Positions 51,690 through 62,916 of a DNA stretch of 64,000 nt are shown here, piece after piece. The first letter of the stretch is position 1; each line of letters opens with the position of its first letter. The DNA is taken from the NCBI GenBank assembly GCA_963693085.1, contig OY856412.1, forward strand, positions 1,061,606,744-1,061,670,743, in the 5' to 3' direction. The position numbers and the translations under genes were made by a program. The notes below the pieces were generated by a model. The model did not search any database. It saw only the letters and a list, made by a program, of their open reading frames with translations, and was not told the origin of the DNA. Origin of the DNA: Alisma plantago-aquatica (lineage: Eukaryota; Streptophyta; Magnoliopsida; Alismatales; Alismataceae).

Positions 51690-52330
51690 AGGCTACCTGA
51701 TTCAGGTCCATGTAATTTGTTGATGCTAAGAATTGTCTCCTATGAATGCCACTCCAAAAATCCAAAACTCATACTTAGTGACTTTGCATACAATTCATGT
51801 TGTATAAATAATAGTGGAGATTCAAAAGTGATGTCCATTATGTCTTCATTTCAAGCATATACCAATCAATCGTCAATATAGTACTCCAAAAAAGTAATCT
51901 AGAAATGTTCTATATACTTTTTCCATCAAATCCATGAAATCAAGCAACACATTTGTTGTACCAAAAGGTATGTCTACAAATCAAAAATTCCTTATCATGT
52001 TCTAAAATAGGTCTTAGACAAACTCTAATTTTATCATGAATCTATGATACATCAGCCTAATATTAATCTTAGAAAACATAAATGATCCTATGAGTCTATC
52101 AAAATATCATCATTATAAACAAAGGATATTGACTTTTCTCAATTGACATTCTCAATGCACAATCCACTTTTTTGTATTTATTTTTCAAAAAAAAACTATG
52201 ATAAGGTGTCAAAGTGACATGCTAGTTTGGAGTAAATGATTACCTAACTATTCTTGTATTTGAGCTCTTGGAGATTCATAGTTGCCAACTTGTATGATTC
52301 TTTAGAAGGGTTCCATCTTGTACACTACTA
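51690..52330 (-). pseudogene. Decayed Ty3/gypsy reverse transcriptase fragment, minus strand
   Basis: Minus-strand translation in mixed frames gives blocks in the order of a Ty3/gypsy reverse transcriptase: NLQELKYKNS (for the ELQELKKQ region), SQYPLFIMMIF (for YPLPRIDDLF), FSKINIRLMYHRFMIK (for FSKIDLRSGYHQIRIK), VDIPFGTTN (for VMPFGLTN), DFMDLMEKVYRTFLDYF (for FMDLMNRVFKPYLDKF). Many stops and shifts; the catalytic DD motif is lost. No LTR could be tied to it. Orientation is opposite to all the younger elements here. Confidence 0.65.
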
Positions 52331-53729
52331 CAAAATTAGTAGAATTTTTGGTGTTAGAACCATTTCAAATTCGATTTCTTAATTCAAGGTAAACCCATAA
52401 AGTAATTAAGGAATGACACTATGTAACTCTTAAATGAATAGAAGTCCTTCATACTATGTACCTAACTATGAAATGCTAAATTGTAATGAGTAGGAACCAG
52501 AGGTCATCAATTACTACATTAAGACTAGGAAACACTTCCATTCTCCAATGACACACAAAATTTTTATAACCAAAAGGATGCATCACATGGATAAAGTATC
52601 ATTGAATCTAAATGGTAGAAGTATAATTGATTATAAATTTTACATAGTTCGATTGAGTAAAAAGTTTCACATCCACAAGGGCAAATAACTAAAATATAGA
52701 TTGTACAAATCAAAATATAAAGAAAGACAAGTTGTAGGGATAAAACTAAAATTTTGAGAAATCCTCCCACATGTATTGTTCATGTATGGCTCCTCAACAT
52801 ATATTTCTCTCCTAGAATACATGCATCTAGGTGGTAGGGGAACAATCTCATATCAATAGACAAAAGTATACATATATTAGTACAACTAGTACATGGTTTG
52901 AGATTTAAAAGATTGGGAAATGTAATTAGAGTTATATGTTAGATGTTGTTAAATTTTCAAGAAAATAATAAAATACCATAGATGACGAATTTGTAAAGTA
53001 ATATACATGAAGTCTTTTTTAGTATAGAATATCAATAACAATAAATGTGCATGCAAATTGAACAGTTTACTAGAACAACATCAATGTATATATGAGCACC
53101 ACTACATAAATGCCTAGTATACCCAAGTACATGAAAACAAGTACGGCCACCAAAACACACAAATATATGGGTATAGGAACCACAACCTAAACCCAACTAA
53201 ATTTCCTATACTATGTGCACTAGGATCCAAATCCTAGATGCAAAAATATAGTTACATTATGCTAGTCTATGCAATTAAGCATTACTGTGGAGGCAGTATA
53301 ATTTTAATCAAGTTCCATTAATAAGAAACACTAAGACACATGACCAGTTTGAGGTAAAAGACAACTCAATAAGGATTAGAGGTGCAATTAGGGTTTCAAA
53401 AAAAGATATATCAAATATTATGAAACAAAGGATTTTAGGTTCATTATCCTAGAAGACGATCAAAGAGAGTGATTGCATTGCCCAATATCAAATGTAGAAG
53501 TAGCATATTTGAGCCTTTGCCTATATGCATTTTAAAAAATACTTGGTTCAGTTTATAGTAACCCTCCACCTACAAGGACTTAATCAATATAATTATTATA
53601 TATAAAAATAACCCATAGAAAATCAAATTGTCTTCCCAATAGATTTAGGAAGAAATAAATATATTGTTAGTTAGGGGATATACTTCTATTCCAAAAGATA
53701 AATATTTATGCATTTTTTGATAAATATAT

Positions 53730-54960
53730 TGTTGGTATGTATGCCCATAGAGAAAGTCATATGATGATTGTAATGGGATACTTTGTAAATGATTTGAATA
53801 ATAATAAAGGCAATTTTTGATCTATATGTTTAAACTGTTTCTGAGATGATAGTGTAACATGATAGATGTCTAAAGAATTGTTTTACTCAATGACGTATGC
53901 TTTTGGGTTAAGGACCTAAACGATGAGATCATACGTATGTTAAGAGTATACATTCTTGTTTGGTCCCTAGTCGGTTGTTATTGTGGAAATAACCATAGAC
54001 ATCAATAACACTAAAGACTAGATTGTGTGTTGGTTGATGACAGAATCTCATTAGTCATGATATAGTGATATCAAACCAAGCACATAGGTACTTGTTAGAG
54101 AACAAGGTACCAGACAGACCCACCGTGAGAGTGACACATGGAACCATGACTTGGTAGTCACAGTCAATTCTCACAATGATGGTGGTGAGTGTGATTCTTA
54201 GACCTGAAATCACTACACTCAACACATGTCGTTGGGTACACTTTGACATCATCAAACGCAGTCCCGAAACATGGGTTGTTATAAAGGTGATGATTGGGTG
54301 GCTTTGACACAAGGGGCTTTTTAAAGGTGAGTGATAGATATGGGATTTGTCCCTCCTGAGGGAGTTTGATGTCCTTGGCCACTTGATGAGTAGGATTGAG
54401 AAAGGCATGTGCATGCACGTGTGAATCAATATGTGATATTGATGTCACACACATCTCACCCAGTCTGCTCTGAGATCAAGGAAATGAATGAACATTGACA
54501 GGATGACTGCTCCATGCCTCGAGTTCATTCAGGATATCAGTGACAAAGTAATTATACATTCAATGTAACACCATTCACAGATTGTAGGATTGAAAGTTGT
54601 TCTCCAACTTTCTATTTCACTTGGGTAGCACTGATGTGTGACTAGGCTTCACTCTTTGCTTGTGAAGTCATAAGTGTTATGGACTTTCACTGCCAACGTG
54701 AAATGGACCTGTAGGGTCACACACATAGGATTTAACCTAGAATAGGAGTTTGTCCACAAACATGTTTAGATTGATTACTAAAGGAGTTTAGTAGTCCAAT
54801 TAAACACTCAATCAATTGATAGCTCAGTATCATAGTGTTCAAGGTGTTGGACTGATTGATTGGAGTATCGGATTGATTGAAACTGCAATTGACTGATTCT
54901 GCACAATTTGCACTCCCAACCGATCGGCTCATGTGATGAACTTATCATCTCAGCTTGGTG
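53730..54960 (+). repeat. copia-2 5' LTR, 3'-truncated
   Basis: Starts TGTTGGTATG like 59295 and matches 59295 to about 60525 with few differences. It then jumps, at GGTGAACC, to sequence equal to 61990 onward in copia-3, so about 1.47 kb with TATA box, LTR end and primer site are deleted. Both sides of the break carry GAACCGATCGG-type words that could have mediated the deletion. Confidence 0.88.
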
Positions 54961-55882
54961 AACCAATCAGTTGGTGTTCCAGACGACCGGTTTGAGGAGC
55001 GAGACGAGCGGGTGGCGATCTGAGGAGATGCACGACGACTGGTGAACCGATCGGCTGGAGGCGCCATTCGATCGGCTGGTGGCACCCGAACGACCAACTT
55101 GATGGCGAGCTGATCAGTCATGGAGATGAGTTGATCAAACCCAGAAAGGCAGGCACATATTTCATCTTGTACAGGTTGCATGTTATGTAGATCTAGATGA
55201 TCGTGATTTCTCTTGGCTCGAGGAATCACAATAGGATGGCCATAATCATTGCTTTTATTGTTTTGCATATTTTCTGTGGGATATAGTATGTATATGATAC
55301 ATACTATATATTGTGGTGATTGGATATGTATATGTATATTAAAACCAAATTCCTCATTAAATATTAAGTCGTATACGCCTTCCATTAGCGACACACATGG
55401 AAAACTTGATCGACTAAGTGTAGGTTACGCCAAAGCGTGGTGCGTCGTCCATCTTATGGAAGTGTGAAGGGTCGACATGCAGGTTATGCCAAAGCAGGGT
55501 GCATGTTTACCGTGTCAACTTTTGGGATAGACTTAACTGGTGATTCTTAGAGCGTCTAAGCCCAAAGGCACAGAATGTTCATGGCAAGGTGTTGTGCATG
55601 TTCATTCATCAATAGTTGCATATGATGCAATTGGCAAGATTTGCCTACCCGGAAGATCTAAGTTGTGGGTTACAGCCAAAGTTGGTCCATGGCTCAGAGG
55701 ATTTCAGGATCTTGACCCACTAGAAGATTGTGTGTTGCAATCTTATGAATTGATGGTGATGGATGTCAATTTGAATCAAAATAGTGGGAGTGGTAATTAA
55801 TTAAAGGCCTAATTAACTATCGTCAAATTTTATTCAAATCAAATCAAAAGGAGTTTTGACAAATGCAATTTTATCTTGTAGA
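54961..55882 (+). other. copia-2 leader (5' part deleted)
   Basis: Non-coding. Starts with a run of CGATCGG-type foldback words (54961-55130), then conserved leader with a direct repeat (GTAGGTTACGCCAAAG near 55420; CAGGTTATGCCAAAG near 55481). Matches 61990-62916. Confidence 0.7.
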
Positions 55883-56500
55883 ATGGCAAAGGAATCATCT
55901 TTTAAAATGGGCAAATTAATTGAGAATAAAGTCCATAACTGGTTGAGGACTGTGAGAAATGTTCTGCACAATCTAGATATACCAGAAGCCTTTGAATCCA
56001 CTCTATGTACGCTTAAAGCATTGGTGAAGAAGAAAGAAAGTTCATTGATAGAGATCAATGGAACGAAAGGTAAGGGAGAGAAGGGTTCTCTCGCCAAACC
56101 AATTTCTTCTACATGGAGAGGATGGAAGGAACGATGGAAGAAGAAGTCAGAGATAGAGATCTCTACTTCTGGTGTATACGTGATAGAAATTAACTTTACT
56201 ACTTCTTCGTCATGGGTACTTGATACCGGATGCGGATCTCACATTTGTTCAAATGTGAAGGATCTTAAGAGAAGTAGGCCTTTGGGGAAAGGCGAGGTTG
56301 AACTATGTGTTGCTAATGGGGCAAGGGTTGCCGCCAGTGCCGTAGGAACCTATGAGTTAACTCGACCGAGTGGGTTAATAATAGAGTTAAAGAACTGCAA
56401 TTATGTACCTACCATAAATACGAATATCATTTCTGTCTCTTGTTTGGACAAGGATGGATTTGAATTTCTTATTAAGAATGGAAATTATTCCATTTCTTAA
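55883..56500 (+). pseudogene. copia-2 gag (internally deleted) and protease
   Basis: ATG at 55883. Only the first part of Gag (NWLRTVRNVLHNLDIPEAF) and its basic C-terminal end (KGKGEKGS) are left; the Gag core that copia-1 keeps at 3314-3500 is missing, and so is a CCHC zinc knuckle. A retroviral-type aspartic protease follows with DTG intact (VLDTGCGSHICS, near 56221). The frame ends at a TAA (56498-56500) where copia-3 has a Lys codon, and a one-base deletion follows near 56620. Copia-3 has the same Gag deletion, so it predates their separation. Protein of this type would not form a normal particle. Confidence 0.85.
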
Positions 56501-56730
56501 GATGGGATCTTTTATGGCAGTGCCCCAATGTCTTATGGTTTATACTTGATAGATCTAGAGACAAGTGTATACAACGTAAACACCAAAAGGCAAAAACTCA
56601 ACAACTCAAACAAACATATCTTTGGCATTGTCGTCTAGGGCACATAAATGAGAAGCGCATTTCTAGACTCCATAAAGATGGTTATCTAGACTCTTTTGAT
56701 TATGAATCAATAGAGATATGTGAATCTTGT

Positions 56731-58797
56731 TTGTTGGGCAAGATGAACAAGACTCCCTTTTTAGATAAAGGTGAGAGAGCTAGTGATCTATTAGGACTCA
56801 TACATACTGATGTATGTGGACCTTTTAGAACTAATGCCAGAGGTGGGTATCAGTACTTCATTACCTTTACTGATGACTTCAGTAGGTATGGCTATATGTA
56901 CCTGATGAAACATAAGTCAGAATCCCTTGAAAGGTTCAAGGATTTCATGAATGAAGTACGTTACCAACTTGGTAAAAGTATTAAGGCACTTCGATCCGAT
57001 CGAGGTGGAGAATACTTAAGCCAAGAGTTTGAGGACCTTCTGCGAGCCCATGGTATTGTATCACAATGGACTCTACCAGGAACACCACAGCATAATGGTG
57101 TGTCTGAAAGAAGGAATCACACATTGTTAGATATGGTGCAATCAATGATGAGTTTTGTTGATCTTCCGATTTCTTTCTGGGGTTATGCTCTTGAAACTGT
57201 CGCGTTTACACTTAACCGAGTACCATCTAAATCGGATCAAAAGTCACCATATGAGATATGGACCGGGAAGCGTCCCAATTTGTCTTTTATGAAGATTTGG
57301 GGTTGTGAGGCTTATGTTAGGAAAATGTTTCCTGATAAGCTTGGATCCAAGTATGATAAATGTTATTTTGTTGGATATCCCAAGGAGACCAAGGGATATT
57401 ATCTATACCACCCTACTGACAACAAAGTGTTTCTTGCCAGGGATGTTGTATTCCTAGAGAAGGAATTTATTTCCAAAGGAAGTAGTGGGAGGAAAATAGA
57501 ACTTGAAGAGGTTCAAGCCCAACAAGAAAACATTGAACTGATAGATGTACGAGAGGAATATGGAGATTTAAAAGGTGTTGTGGAATCTCATTCTCCTCAG
57601 GTAACACAAGGACCTCGTAGATCTAGTAGGACCCGCCTTGAACCTGAGAGGTTTGGATACCTTGTAACTCAGAAAGGTGGTGAGTTGATCATAAATGATG
57701 ATCCAACTACCTATGTAGAGGCTATGGAGGGACCAGATTCTGAGAAATGGCTTGAATCCATGAGATCCGAGATGGAATCCATGTACTCCAACAAAGTATG
57801 GACTTTGGTGGAACCACCCGAAGGGGTAAAACCCATAGGGTGCAAGTGGATCTTCAAGAAAAAGACCGAAATGGATGGCAATGTGCAAACTTATAAAGGA
57901 AGATTGGTTGCGAAGGGATTTCGACAAGTTCAAGGTGTTGACTATGATGAAACCTTTTCTCCAGTTGCCATGATTAAGTCCATCAAAATCATGCTTGCAA
58001 TTGCAGCTTATTGTGACTATGAGATTTTGCAGATGGATGTTAAAACTGCATTCCTTAATGGGAATATAAATGAGGATGTGTACATGACACAGCCTGAGGG
58101 TTTTGTAGATCCAAAGAATGCCAATAAAGTTTGTAAGCTGCAAAGGTCAATCTATGGATTGAAGCAAGCATCTTGGAGTTGGAATCTTCGATTTGATGAG
58201 GAAGTCAAAGTGTTTGGCTTTATTCAAAATGAAGATGAACCTTGTGTGTATAAGAAGGCTAGTGGGAGCTCGACTACATTCCTCATAGTGTATGTGGATG
58301 ACATACTTTTGATGGGGAATGATGTCTTAGCCTTAGAGAAGGTGAAGACTTGGCTTGGGAATACTTTCTCAATGAAGGACTTAGGAGAAGCATCCTACAT
58401 TCTAGGAATTAAGATCTATAGAGATAGATATAGAAGGCTTCTCGGACTAAGTCAGAGCACGTACATCGACAAAGTGTTGAAGCGGTTCAGCATGGAGAAC
58501 TCAAAGAGAGGAAACATGCCCATGCTACATGGAGTCACCGTCTCTAGAGCTCAATGTCCCCAATCTTGTGAAGAGGGGGAGCGTATGAATGGGATCCCAT
58601 ATGGATCAACCATCGGATCCATCATGTATGCTATGTTGTGCACATGTCCAGATGTCTCGTATGCTCTCAGCATGATGAGCAGGTACCAGTCAGATCTCAG
58701 GGATGCTCACTGGATAGCCGTAAAGAACATCCTCAAGTACTTGCAAAGGACTAAGGATCAGATTTTGTTTACGGCATCGAGGACGAGCTGGTTGTAA
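56731..58797 (+). CDS. copia-2 integrase and reverse transcriptase frame (688 codons)
   Basis: Open part of the pol region; the frame is also open upstream to about 56621 and includes the zinc-binding HCRLGH and CESC just before it. Integrase core: Asp27 (HTDVCGP), Asp90 (LRSDRGGEY), Glu126 (GVSERRN), giving D-D-35-E; then GKRPNLSF and the CYFVGYPKETKGY block at 211-223. Reverse transcriptase from about 355: LVAKGFRQVQGVDYDETFSP at 392-411, QMDVKTAFLNG at 434-444, KQASWSW at 478-484, catalytic YVDDILLMGN at 521-530. The frame ends in RNase H by a one-base deletion near 58768. No start codon of its own; it would be made only from a gag-pol precursor, which is broken upstream. All catalytic residues I can check are present. 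Confidence 0.93.
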   Translation: MLGKMNKTPFLDKGERASDLLGLIHTDVCGPFRTNARGGYQYFITFTDDFSRYGYMYLMKHKSESLERFKDFMNEVRYQLGKSIKALRSDRGGEYLSQEFEDLLRAHGIVSQWTLPGTPQHNGVSERRNHTLLDMVQSMMSFVDLPISFWGYALETVAFTLNRVPSKSDQKSPYEIWTGKRPNLSFMKIWGCEAYVRKMFPDKLGSKYDKCYFVGYPKETKGYYLYHPTDNKVFLARDVVFLEKEFISKGSSGRKIELEEVQAQQENIELIDVREEYGDLKGVVESHSPQVTQGPRRSSRTRLEPERFGYLVTQKGGELIINDDPTTYVEAMEGPDSEKWLESMRSEMESMYSNKVWTLVEPPEGVKPIGCKWIFKKKTEMDGNVQTYKGRLVAKGFRQVQGVDYDETFSPVAMIKSIKIMLAIAAYCDYEILQMDVKTAFLNGNINEDVYMTQPEGFVDPKNANKVCKLQRSIYGLKQASWSWNLRFDEEVKVFGFIQNEDEPCVYKKASGSSTTFLIVYVDDILLMGNDVLALEKVKTWLGNTFSMKDLGEASYILGIKIYRDRYRRLLGLSQSTYIDKVLKRFSMENSKRGNMPMLHGVTVSRAQCPQSCEEGERMNGIPYGSTIGSIMYAMLCTCPDVSYALSMMSRYQSDLRDAHWIAVKNILKYLQRTKDQILFTASRTSWL

Positions 58798-59279
58798 AGG
58801 GTTACACCGATGCAAGCTTCCAAACCAATAAAGATGATTACATATCGTTGTCAGGATTTGTATTTTTCCTTAATAATGGAGTTGTGAGATGGAAGAGTTC
58901 CAAGCAAGAAACAGTTGTCGATTCTACTACAAAGGCTGAGTATATTGCTGCTTCACATGCAGCAAAGGAGGTTGTGTGGATCAGGAAGTTCATTTCTGAA
59001 CTTGGTGTAGTTCCCAGTAGTTGTGATGCAATTGAGCTTTATTGTGACAATAATGGAGCTATTGCACAAGCTAAGGAACCCAAATCACATCAGCGGTCCA
59101 AGCACATACTGTGGCACTTCCATCTCATACGAGAGATCGTACATCGAGGAGATGTGAAGATTTGCAAAGTACCAACTGAAGACAACATAGTTGATCCACT
59201 GACGAAGGTCCTTTCTCAGCAGAAGCATGATGGTCATGCTAGGTCACAAGGACTGAGGTTCCTTGGTGACTGGCTCTAA
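58770..59279 (+). pseudogene. copia-2 RNase H, separated by a frameshift
   Basis: Continues in another frame: YTDASFQTN (catalytic Asp), STTKAEYIA (Glu), LYCDNNGAIAQ (Asp), SKHILWHFHLIREIV and the usual C-terminal end LRFLGDWL before TAA at 59277. The polypurine tract (AAGTGCAAGTAGGAG) follows at once. Confidence 0.88.
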
Positions 59280-60479
59280 GTGCAAGTAGGAGTCTGTTGG
59301 TATGTATGCTCATAGAGCAAGTCATATGATGATTGTAATGGGATACTTTGTAAATGATTTGAATAATAATAAAGGCAATTTCTGATCTATATGTTTAAAC
59401 TGTTTCTGAGATGATAGTGTAACATGATAGATGTCTAAAGAATTGTTTTACTCAATGACGTATGCTTTTGGGTTGAGGACCAAAATGATGAGATCCTATG
59501 GACGTTAAGAGTATACATTCTTGTTTGGTCCCTAGTCGGTTGTTATTGTGGAAATAACCATAGACATCAATAACACTAAAGACTAGATTGTGTGTTGGTT
59601 GATGACAGAATCTCATTAGTCATGATATAGTGATATCAAACCAAGCACATAGGTACTTGTTAGAGAACAAGGTACCGGACAGACCCACCGTGAGAGTGAC
59701 ACATGGAACCATGACTTGGTAGTCACAGTCAGCTCTCACAGTGATGGTGGTGAGTGTGATTCTTAGATCTAAACTCACTACATTCAACACATGTCGTTGG
59801 GTACACTTTGACATCATCAAACGCAATCCTAAAACATGGGTTGTTATAAGGGTGATGATTGGGTGGCTTTGACACATGGGGATTTTGAGGGGTGAGTGAT
59901 AGATATGGGATTTGTCCCTCCTGAGGGAGTTTGATGTCCTTGGCCACTTGATGAATAGGATTGAGAAAGGCATGCACATGCACGTGTGAATCAATATGTG
60001 ATATTGATGTCACACACATCTCACCCAGTCTGCTCTGAGATCAAGGAAATGAATGAATGTTGACAGGATGACTATTCCATGCCTCGAGTTCATTCAGGAT
60101 ATCAGTGACGAAGGAATTATACATTCAGTGTAACACCATTCACGGATTGTAGGATTGAAAGTTGTTCTCCAACTTTCTATTTCACTTGGGTAGCACTGAT
60201 GTGTGACTAGGCACCGGTCTTTGCTTGTGAATTCATAAGTGTTATGTACTTTCATTGCCAATGTGAAATGGACCTACAGGGTCACACACATATGATTTAA
60301 CCTGGAATAGGAGTTTGTCCACAAACATGTTCAGATTGATTACTAAAGGAGTTTAGTAGTTCAATTAAACACTCAATCAATTGATAACTCAGTATCATAG
60401 TGTTCAAGGTGTTGGACAGATTGATTGGAGTATCGGATTGATTGAAACTGCAATTGACTGATTCTGCACAATCTGCACT

Positions 60480-60880
60480 CCCAACCGATCGGCTCATGTG
60501 ATGAACTGATCGGCTCAGCTTGCTGAACTAATCGGCTCAGCTTGGTTAACCGGTCGTCTCAGGTGGTGAGTCGATCGGCTAATGGACAAGGTGAAACGAT
60601 TACTTCAAGTGTTGAAATGATCGGTTCAACTGATGCAACCGAGCAAGTTGGGAAAGTAGGATTGGTGAGAATTTTCTTTTTGTTTCACTTACCCAATTTG
60701 ATTGGAACAAGGATTGGTATTTGATACCAATTAGAAACAAAAGAAGAAAAGTCAATCGGGAACAGATCAGGACCACGAACTGACCAGTTCAGAAGTGAAC
60801 CGATCAGCTCATGGGTCCCAACCAACCGACTCAGATCCCCAACCGACCATTTCAGTTGTGAAACGATCGGTTCAGGTTAC
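60480..60880. repeat. Degenerate CGATCGGCTCA repeat cluster in LTR U3
   Basis: About a dozen degenerate units of roughly 20-30 bases around CCGATCGGCTCA/TGAACCGATC, many palindromic. Another cluster of the same words is in the leader at 61985-62170. copia-1 has a different core word in the same LTR place. Confidence 0.75.
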
Positions 60881-60974
60881 GCAGTTGGTTGTTTTTGTGG
60901 AAAATCTTGAACCCTTCCACTCCTGCTTTAGTCCTGCATTTCCCGGGATGGAGAACCCTATTCCATGACCCTCC

Positions 60975-60983
60975 TATATATAG
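60975..60983 (+). promoter_or_regulatory. LTR promoter TATA box (shared LTR)
   Basis: TATATATAG followed by GGGTATTGGGG, as at 8402. A transcript starting about 61008 would include the copia-3 primer site and internal part. Confidence 0.6.
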
Positions 60984-61539
60984 GGGTATTGGGGTCTTCT
61001 CAGAGTACAACTCAGTGCAAACCAGTTGCTCTGCAAAGCTGTCGTTCTCTCTGGTTTTGGTAACCGATAGAACCCGAGCAAGTGCTACCCGATAAGGGAG
61101 GCACAACAAGGGAAAGACAACTACAGAAAGCGACTAGTGGCAGGAGAGTGTGTCGGTGACTAGTACACCGAAAGGAGGGTGCAACTCCTTCTGATTCCTT
61201 GTGGGATAAGGAGATCAGAGTTCCAGACAGTCTGTGTGGACGACTACAGAGGCGGGAGACCTCTGTCGCTCAGAGGACAACTGTCAATCCCGACAGTCCC
61301 AGTGAGACCAGGAGTCTTCAGTCTCGGTGCGACCAGGAGCTCCACAGACACCGTCCAAGACCGGAGGTGAAGACCGCGCAAGGCGTGAGGTATTGTCGTC
61401 GAGTGAGCTTCGGGACAAGGTATGCATCCACAAACCATCTTTCCTATTGTATGGACGTTGACGTGATTCCTTTTGTTCTGGGTTTTGGGGAGAAAATTTT
61501 TGTTTCCGCTGCTTCTCTGCCTCCTCTAAAACCCAATAG

Positions 61540-61552
61540 TGGTATCAGAGCC
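61540..61552 (+). promoter_or_regulatory. Primer binding site of copia-3
   Basis: TGGTATCAGAGCC, complementary to the initiator Met-tRNA 3' end, one base after the LTR. It is the only copia primer site in the window. Confidence 0.9.
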
Positions 61553-62916
61553 ATGTCAACTGCTCTATATTTTAGGATTATCGATATGATCGATTTTGGT
61601 TTGTCACCTTTATTTATTGCATACGATGCGAATAAAATTGGCTTTATGCGTGTCCAATCCACAAATCCCAAATATACATATATGATATGTAATATTAATG
61701 CACTCGATATGTGTCGCCCTTAAACGAGTTTTTTGGTGGATGTGTAGAATGATTATGGCCTATAAACCCTATATCTATGTGTGGTTGTATGTGGTTGCTT
61801 GCATCTCGGTCTGTGCACCGATTCCCTTTCTCCTATTCCTGATTTAACTCGAAATAATTCGAGATTTCTTTTCCTATCTTTGCTCCCCCCGAATGTAACT
61901 CAAGGTTTCACAATTCAATTGTAAATAGGATAGATTTTATTTCTTGTTATGTCAAAGAACGGCAGACGACCTGAGACGATAGGTTCAAGGTGTGAACCGA
62001 TCGGTTGGTGTTCCAGACGACCGGTTCGAGGAGCAAGACGAGCGCGTGGCGATCTGAGGAGATGCACGAAGACTGGTGAACCGATCGGCTGGAGGCGCCA
62101 GTCGATCGGCTGGTGGCACCCGAACGACCAACTTGATGGTGAGCCGATCAGTCATGGAGATGAGCTGATCAAACCCAGAAAGGCAGGCACAGATTTCATC
62201 TTGTACAGGTTGCATGTGATGTAGACCTAGATCACTGTGATTTCTCTTGGCTCAACAAATCACAATAGGATGGCCATAATTATTGCTTTTATCGTTTTGC
62301 ATGTTTTCTGTGGGATATAGCATGTATATGATACGTACTATATATCATGGTGATTGGATATGTATATGTATATAGAAACCAAATCCCTCATTAAATATTA
62401 AGTCTTATACGCCTTCCATTAGCGACACACATGGAAAACTCGATCGACCAAGCGTAGGTTACGCCAAAGTGTGGTGTGACGTCCATCTTGTGGAAGTGTG
62501 AAGGGTCGACATGCAGGTTATGCCAAAGCAGGGTGCATGTTTACCGTGTCAGCTTTTGGGATAGACTTAACTGGTGATTCTTAGAGCGTCTAAGCCCAGA
62601 GGCACGGAATGTTCATGGTAAGGTGTTGTGCATGTTCATTCATTAAGAGTTGCATATGATGCAATTGGCAAGAGTTGCCTACCCAGAAGATCTGAGTTGT
62701 GGGTGACAGCCAAAGATGGTCCATGGCTCAGAGGATTTTAGGATCTTGACCCACTAGAAGATTGTGCACTGCAATCTTCCGAATTGATGGTGAGGGTTGT
62801 CAATTTGAATCAAAATAGTGGGAGCGGTAATTAATTAAAGGCCTAATTAACTATCATCAAATTTTATTCAAATCAAATCAAAAGGAGTTCTGACAAATGC
62901 AATTTTCTCTTATAGA
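61553..62916 (+). other. copia-3 leader, complete
   Basis: About 1.36 kb, non-coding. The first 430 bases have no counterpart in copia-1/2 because of their deletions. A foldback-rich part (61985-62170) and the conserved late leader with its direct repeat (near 62454 and 62514) follow. A short frame at 61949-62224 runs through the repeat words and is not credible as a gene. Confidence 0.65.

Larger units (their letters stand above)
50053..53729. other. AT-rich DNA between LARD-B and copia-2
   Basis: Apart from the gypsy remnant and microsatellites listed separately, nothing is recognised. Reading frames are short and AT-biased. Confidence 0.5.
53730..61538 (+). mobile_element. copia-2: Angela/BARE-type Ty1/copia element
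   Basis: Truncated 5' LTR (53730 to about 54960), leader, gag-deleted coding region (55883-59279) and complete 3' LTR (59295-61538). The five bases before the 5' LTR are TATAT; a matching duplication is not found after 61538, because a primer site and the internal part of copia-3 follow at once. So copia-2 and copia-3 share this LTR. The integrase-reverse transcriptase frame is open over 688 codons, which makes this the best-kept coding region in the window. Confidence 0.92.
59295..61538 (+). repeat. Complete copia LTR shared by copia-2 and copia-3
   Basis: Starts TGTTGG after the copia-2 polypurine tract and ends CCAATA one base before a primer site, about 2.24 kb. It therefore acts as 3' LTR on its left and 5' LTR on its right. 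It has a TATA box at 60975 and an array of CGATCGGCTCA-type words at 60480-60880. Confidence 0.92.

Noticed and set aside
57568..58143. 191-codon minus-strand frame in copia-2
   Set aside because: Shadow of the reverse transcriptase gene on the plus strand.
60480..60880. CRISPR-like array of regularly spaced repeats
   Set aside because: Plant nuclear context, units degenerate with uneven spacing, inside an LTR.
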